Positions 61,301 to 64,000 of a stretch of 64,000 nucleotides of DNA are shown here, one piece after another. Numbering within the stretch: the first letter of the stretch is position 1; each line of letters opens with the position of its first letter. The translations under genes were made by a program, and so were the position numbers. The stretch is from Aselliscus stoliczkanus (Eukaryota; Chordata; Mammalia; Chiroptera; Hipposideridae). Under the pieces are notes generated by a model that did not search any database, was not told where the DNA came from, and saw only the letters and a program-made list of their open reading frames with translations. Location: positions 136,698,421 through 136,762,420 of the forward strand of contig CM066733.1 of NCBI GenBank assembly GCA_033961575.1, read 5' to 3'.

Positions 61301-62995
61301 GAACCTACACATATAAATTAAAGTTGCAGAAAATTGATATTATAGTAGTTGTATGGACCAAGCCCTTTCAGAAATTAAAGGAAGGTAAAAATTATCTTTC
61401 TTAAGAGATACAGGCCTCCAAAAGGTGAAATTTGAACTCATTGTAAAAGCGGATATAGACTTACCATGTGGAAGAGAAATAAGAGATATTTCAAGCACAG
61501 GATGCATGCTATTTCATATTATCTCCAACTTGTCTAATAACAGGCATAGTGAGGCATTATATTGCCTGGAATTTGGTGTCTATGTGTCAGGAAGAAAGGA
61601 AAGTGACTCAAATGGCATGTTGGGGATATTGTATGTGAAGTTCAGTTTGTTATTTTATTCTGTAAGTAATAGCAACAATAGGTTTTTTCAGCAGAAAGTA
61701 ACAATCAGGTGTCAGGCTTAGGAAAATAACTCAAGTAGCAGTGTTTGGGGTGGGCTTAAATAGAAGGAGACAATAACATGAAGGCCAGTTTTGAAGGCAG
61801 TTGTGAAAGCTCCAGTGAGATATAATGAGGATCTCACTTAAATCCTGGGTTAGAGGGATGTTACAGAAAGAGGTTTGCAGGAGGTTACTAAAAAAAAAGG
61901 ACAGGGGTCATTCATTGATAGCTAACAAGGACATTCCCTGTTGAAAGACAGAGAGTAAAACATAGATTTTGATTCTTTAGTGTGGGTGTAATTAGAGAAA
62001 ATATACCACATAGATACAAGTCTTTGAATAAAATTGATGATAAAGAAAATTTTTAAAAAATAGAGAAGTGATGTAAGCAAACGGGAAGGGGGCATTAAAT
62101 GATTCATTTGTGTGTTCATGTGCGTAACGAATGCTGGTCTATAGAAAGGTTTAATCTCCATTTCACCTCTGATATAACCATGTAGCTGACATAAAGCCTA
62201 CGCAAGTGGTGATAATGCCACATTTTGGACTGCCTTGTGAAACTGTTTTAGGAAGACACCAAATAAAGTGAATGTTTATATTTCAGGCTTTAGCATTGAA
62301 GAATCTCCAGGTAACAATGGAAGACCATTTTCTGGATTATAAAATCTTATTTTGTTTTACTGCTGAATTTTTCTACAGGCAGAAAAACCTACAAGGTTTT
62401 CTCCCACCTTCTTTGAATCTGGATGGTTGTTGAACAGGAGGGTACTTATGCACATTGTAAGCCATACATACAGAACATGAATTTGCATAGCCTTAAATTT
62501 ACTTACTGAGAATGAAATTTGCTAAATTATTATTGCCTCATTATCTTTGAGTAAGTTACGAATAAGCTCATCCAGGAGAAAAATACCTGTCAAATAATCT
62601 TTACTGTTGAAATGCAGGTGGAGAATGGCAAAATTAATGTATGACAAGCCTGACCATGACATAATTAAAAGTTATTAGTCATTTTCATATTCAAGAGATT
62701 TGGGTATTGTCAATACAAGCACATACCTAGATACACCCTAATGAGAAATATATGAAGCTTTTCAACTCAAGAACTACTGGAATTCTTACATTATTTGCCA
62801 AGGAAAGATATAACAATAAATTTGTTTTTAAATCTGTAGGGAAGTCATTTAAACATGTGGATATCAAGCTACTCTTTTTACACACATTCGATTCCTATCC
62901 ATCCATCTTATTACAGCTCTTCATTTGTGTTGTGAGGTCTTGCTGGGCAAAATGCTCTTTGTATTACAGAGTGTAGATGCATATAAGTACACATT
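61301..62995. other. Unique AT-rich stretch, no feature recognised
   Basis: A 98-codon plus frame at 61425-61721 has no recognisable motif. No repeat family named. Confidence 0.4.
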
Positions 62996-63104
62996 TCACA
63001 CTCATGATTGTCTTATTTTACTTTTCATACATGGTAACACTCATGATTTTACTCTTCATACACAATAGCACTCATGATTTTCTTATTCTACTCTTCATAT
63101 ATTC
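62996..63104. repeat. Three-copy diverged minisatellite
   Basis: Units begin CACTCATGATT at about 62999, 63039 and 63070 and each contains TTACTCTTCATA or a close variant; unit length varies from about 31 to 40 bp because one copy lacks the TCTTATT segment. Confidence 0.85.
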
Positions 63105-63123
63105 CAGTTCCAGGCTGTCTTTA

Positions 63124-63182
63124 CAACTATATCTGTATATCTATATCTATCTATACCTATATTATCTATATATCTATATCTA
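63124..63182. repeat. Degenerate (TATC)n tract
   Basis: Interrupted TATATCTATATC units, low complexity. Confidence 0.85.
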
Positions 63183-64000
63183 GCACAAATTCAATACATG
63201 TTTAAAGGCAGTGGGTTCTTTAATATTTGCTTCCTTAAGGCTATTGTATTTGAAAGTGAACATGTTGATTTTTATCTATGATATTTTTATTTTATTGCAG
63301 AAACTTGGAAACCCCTTTTAATTACTCAAATGTACTTGAGAATTTTGTATTACATATCATTGAGGAATTGGACTTCAGTGTAGTGTAGGACTATTTTCCC
63401 TATAGTGAAAGAATTGATGGCTTGCAACCTTGCTTTATAAGATTCTACAGCCAAACTTTCTCTTGCCCACTATAATTGGACTTGGCACACAGAATTCTCT
63501 TACTGTGATTTCTTACATTGTTTTGCACTTTTTAAAATATCCTCAATGACTCAAATCCTTTGGCCTTTGAAATGTGTTTTGTTAGCTGGAAACAGGTAAA
63601 CAGCTCATTTAAGCTGACCTTCAAATGTCCCTCCTTTTCTCATTCCCTTGGTGTGAACATAGCACAGGCTGTTAGTATCCGCTATAGCCATGAAGTGGCA
63701 TCCACCTGTCCCAGCTCCTCCCCTTCATGATGCCAGTCATGCTTCATCAGTACTGACAGACAATTATTATTCTTTGTTTCCTTTACACTGTATATTGGCA
63801 AAACAATCACTGAAATGAATTGTAGAGGCAGAAACCATTATCTTTATAACTATTGTGGTAACATAGCTTTTGGGCTTGCTGAAAATATCCATTGGTTTTT
63901 GTCCTCTTATCTAAAAATGACTTCTTTTTTGCATTGTATTGCTTCAAGAGTTGAATATTTCATCAATGTCTGCCACATTAGAGACAGGTACCTTTATTTC
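63183..64000. other. Unique sequence, no feature recognised
   Basis: No gene or repeat recognised to the end of the window. Confidence 0.4.

Noticed and set aside
62996..63104. Repeat array considered as CRISPR-like
   Set aside because: Units are directly adjacent and diverged, without uniform spacers, and the DNA is mammalian.

Overview
This is an AT-rich piece of a mammalian nuclear genome with no cellular protein-coding gene, RNA gene or CRISPR array that I can support. The evidence is full-length LINE-1 (L1) elements with ORF1 and ORF2, MIR and L2 fossils, a MaLR-type LTR, ERVL-like pol remnants, hAT-like and mariner DNA transposon remains, and at least ten copies of a short tRNA-derived SINE. 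The SINE has a tRNA-like head with A and B boxes, a GAGGGCCAGTGACACTGCCCTC-type 3' end and an A-rich tail. It resembles tRNA SINEs I associate with bats (possibly the Rhin-1 type of rhinolophoid bats). The two mariner miniatures would fit a bat, but the species call is inference.

Layout. 1-5.2 kb: mostly unique AT-rich DNA with ERVL pol-like fossils near 2.76-3.24 and 3.63-3.91 kb. 5.2-7.1 kb: a cluster with a long composite SINE of about 430 bp, an inverted-repeat hAT-like element, an ATCT microsatellite and two short SINEs. 9-16 kb: one SINE, L2 and MIR fossils, a minus-strand L1 (10608-13925) with both ends and target-site duplications but about 3 kb of ORF2 missing, then an older minus-strand L1 carrying a SINE. 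17.7-18.0 kb: MLT1-like LTR. 20.0-21.2 kb: L1M tail, two mariner miniatures back to back, and a (TC)n(TA)n microsatellite.

23.1-34.4 kb is the most structured part. A 7.83-kb plus-strand L1 (25650-33479), flanked by a perfect 17-bp duplication, sits inside an older plus-strand L1 whose ORF2 resumes on the far side. The inner L1 has a 2.6-kb 5'UTR with a CpG-rich start and roughly 200-bp tandem units. Its ORF1 is shifted near the C-terminus and its ORF2 has several stops and frameshifts, so it cannot move on its own.

34.4-64 kb is largely unannotatable AT-rich DNA with scattered SINEs, MIR and L2 fragments, L1M pieces, an 80-bp perfect palindrome at 56.9 kb, a 35-bp-arm hairpin at 39.9 kb, a 32-bp perfect tandem duplication at 47.0 kb and a mariner transposase fossil at 60.6-61.1 kb.

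Nothing here forms a pathway. The parts are related as parasites and hosts: L1 ORF2-type machinery explains the SINE and L1 insertions (A-rich tails, 8-17 bp duplications), and younger elements sit inside older ones, which gives a relative order of insertion. I did not find a new gene system; the best leads are the structural oddities listed as findings.
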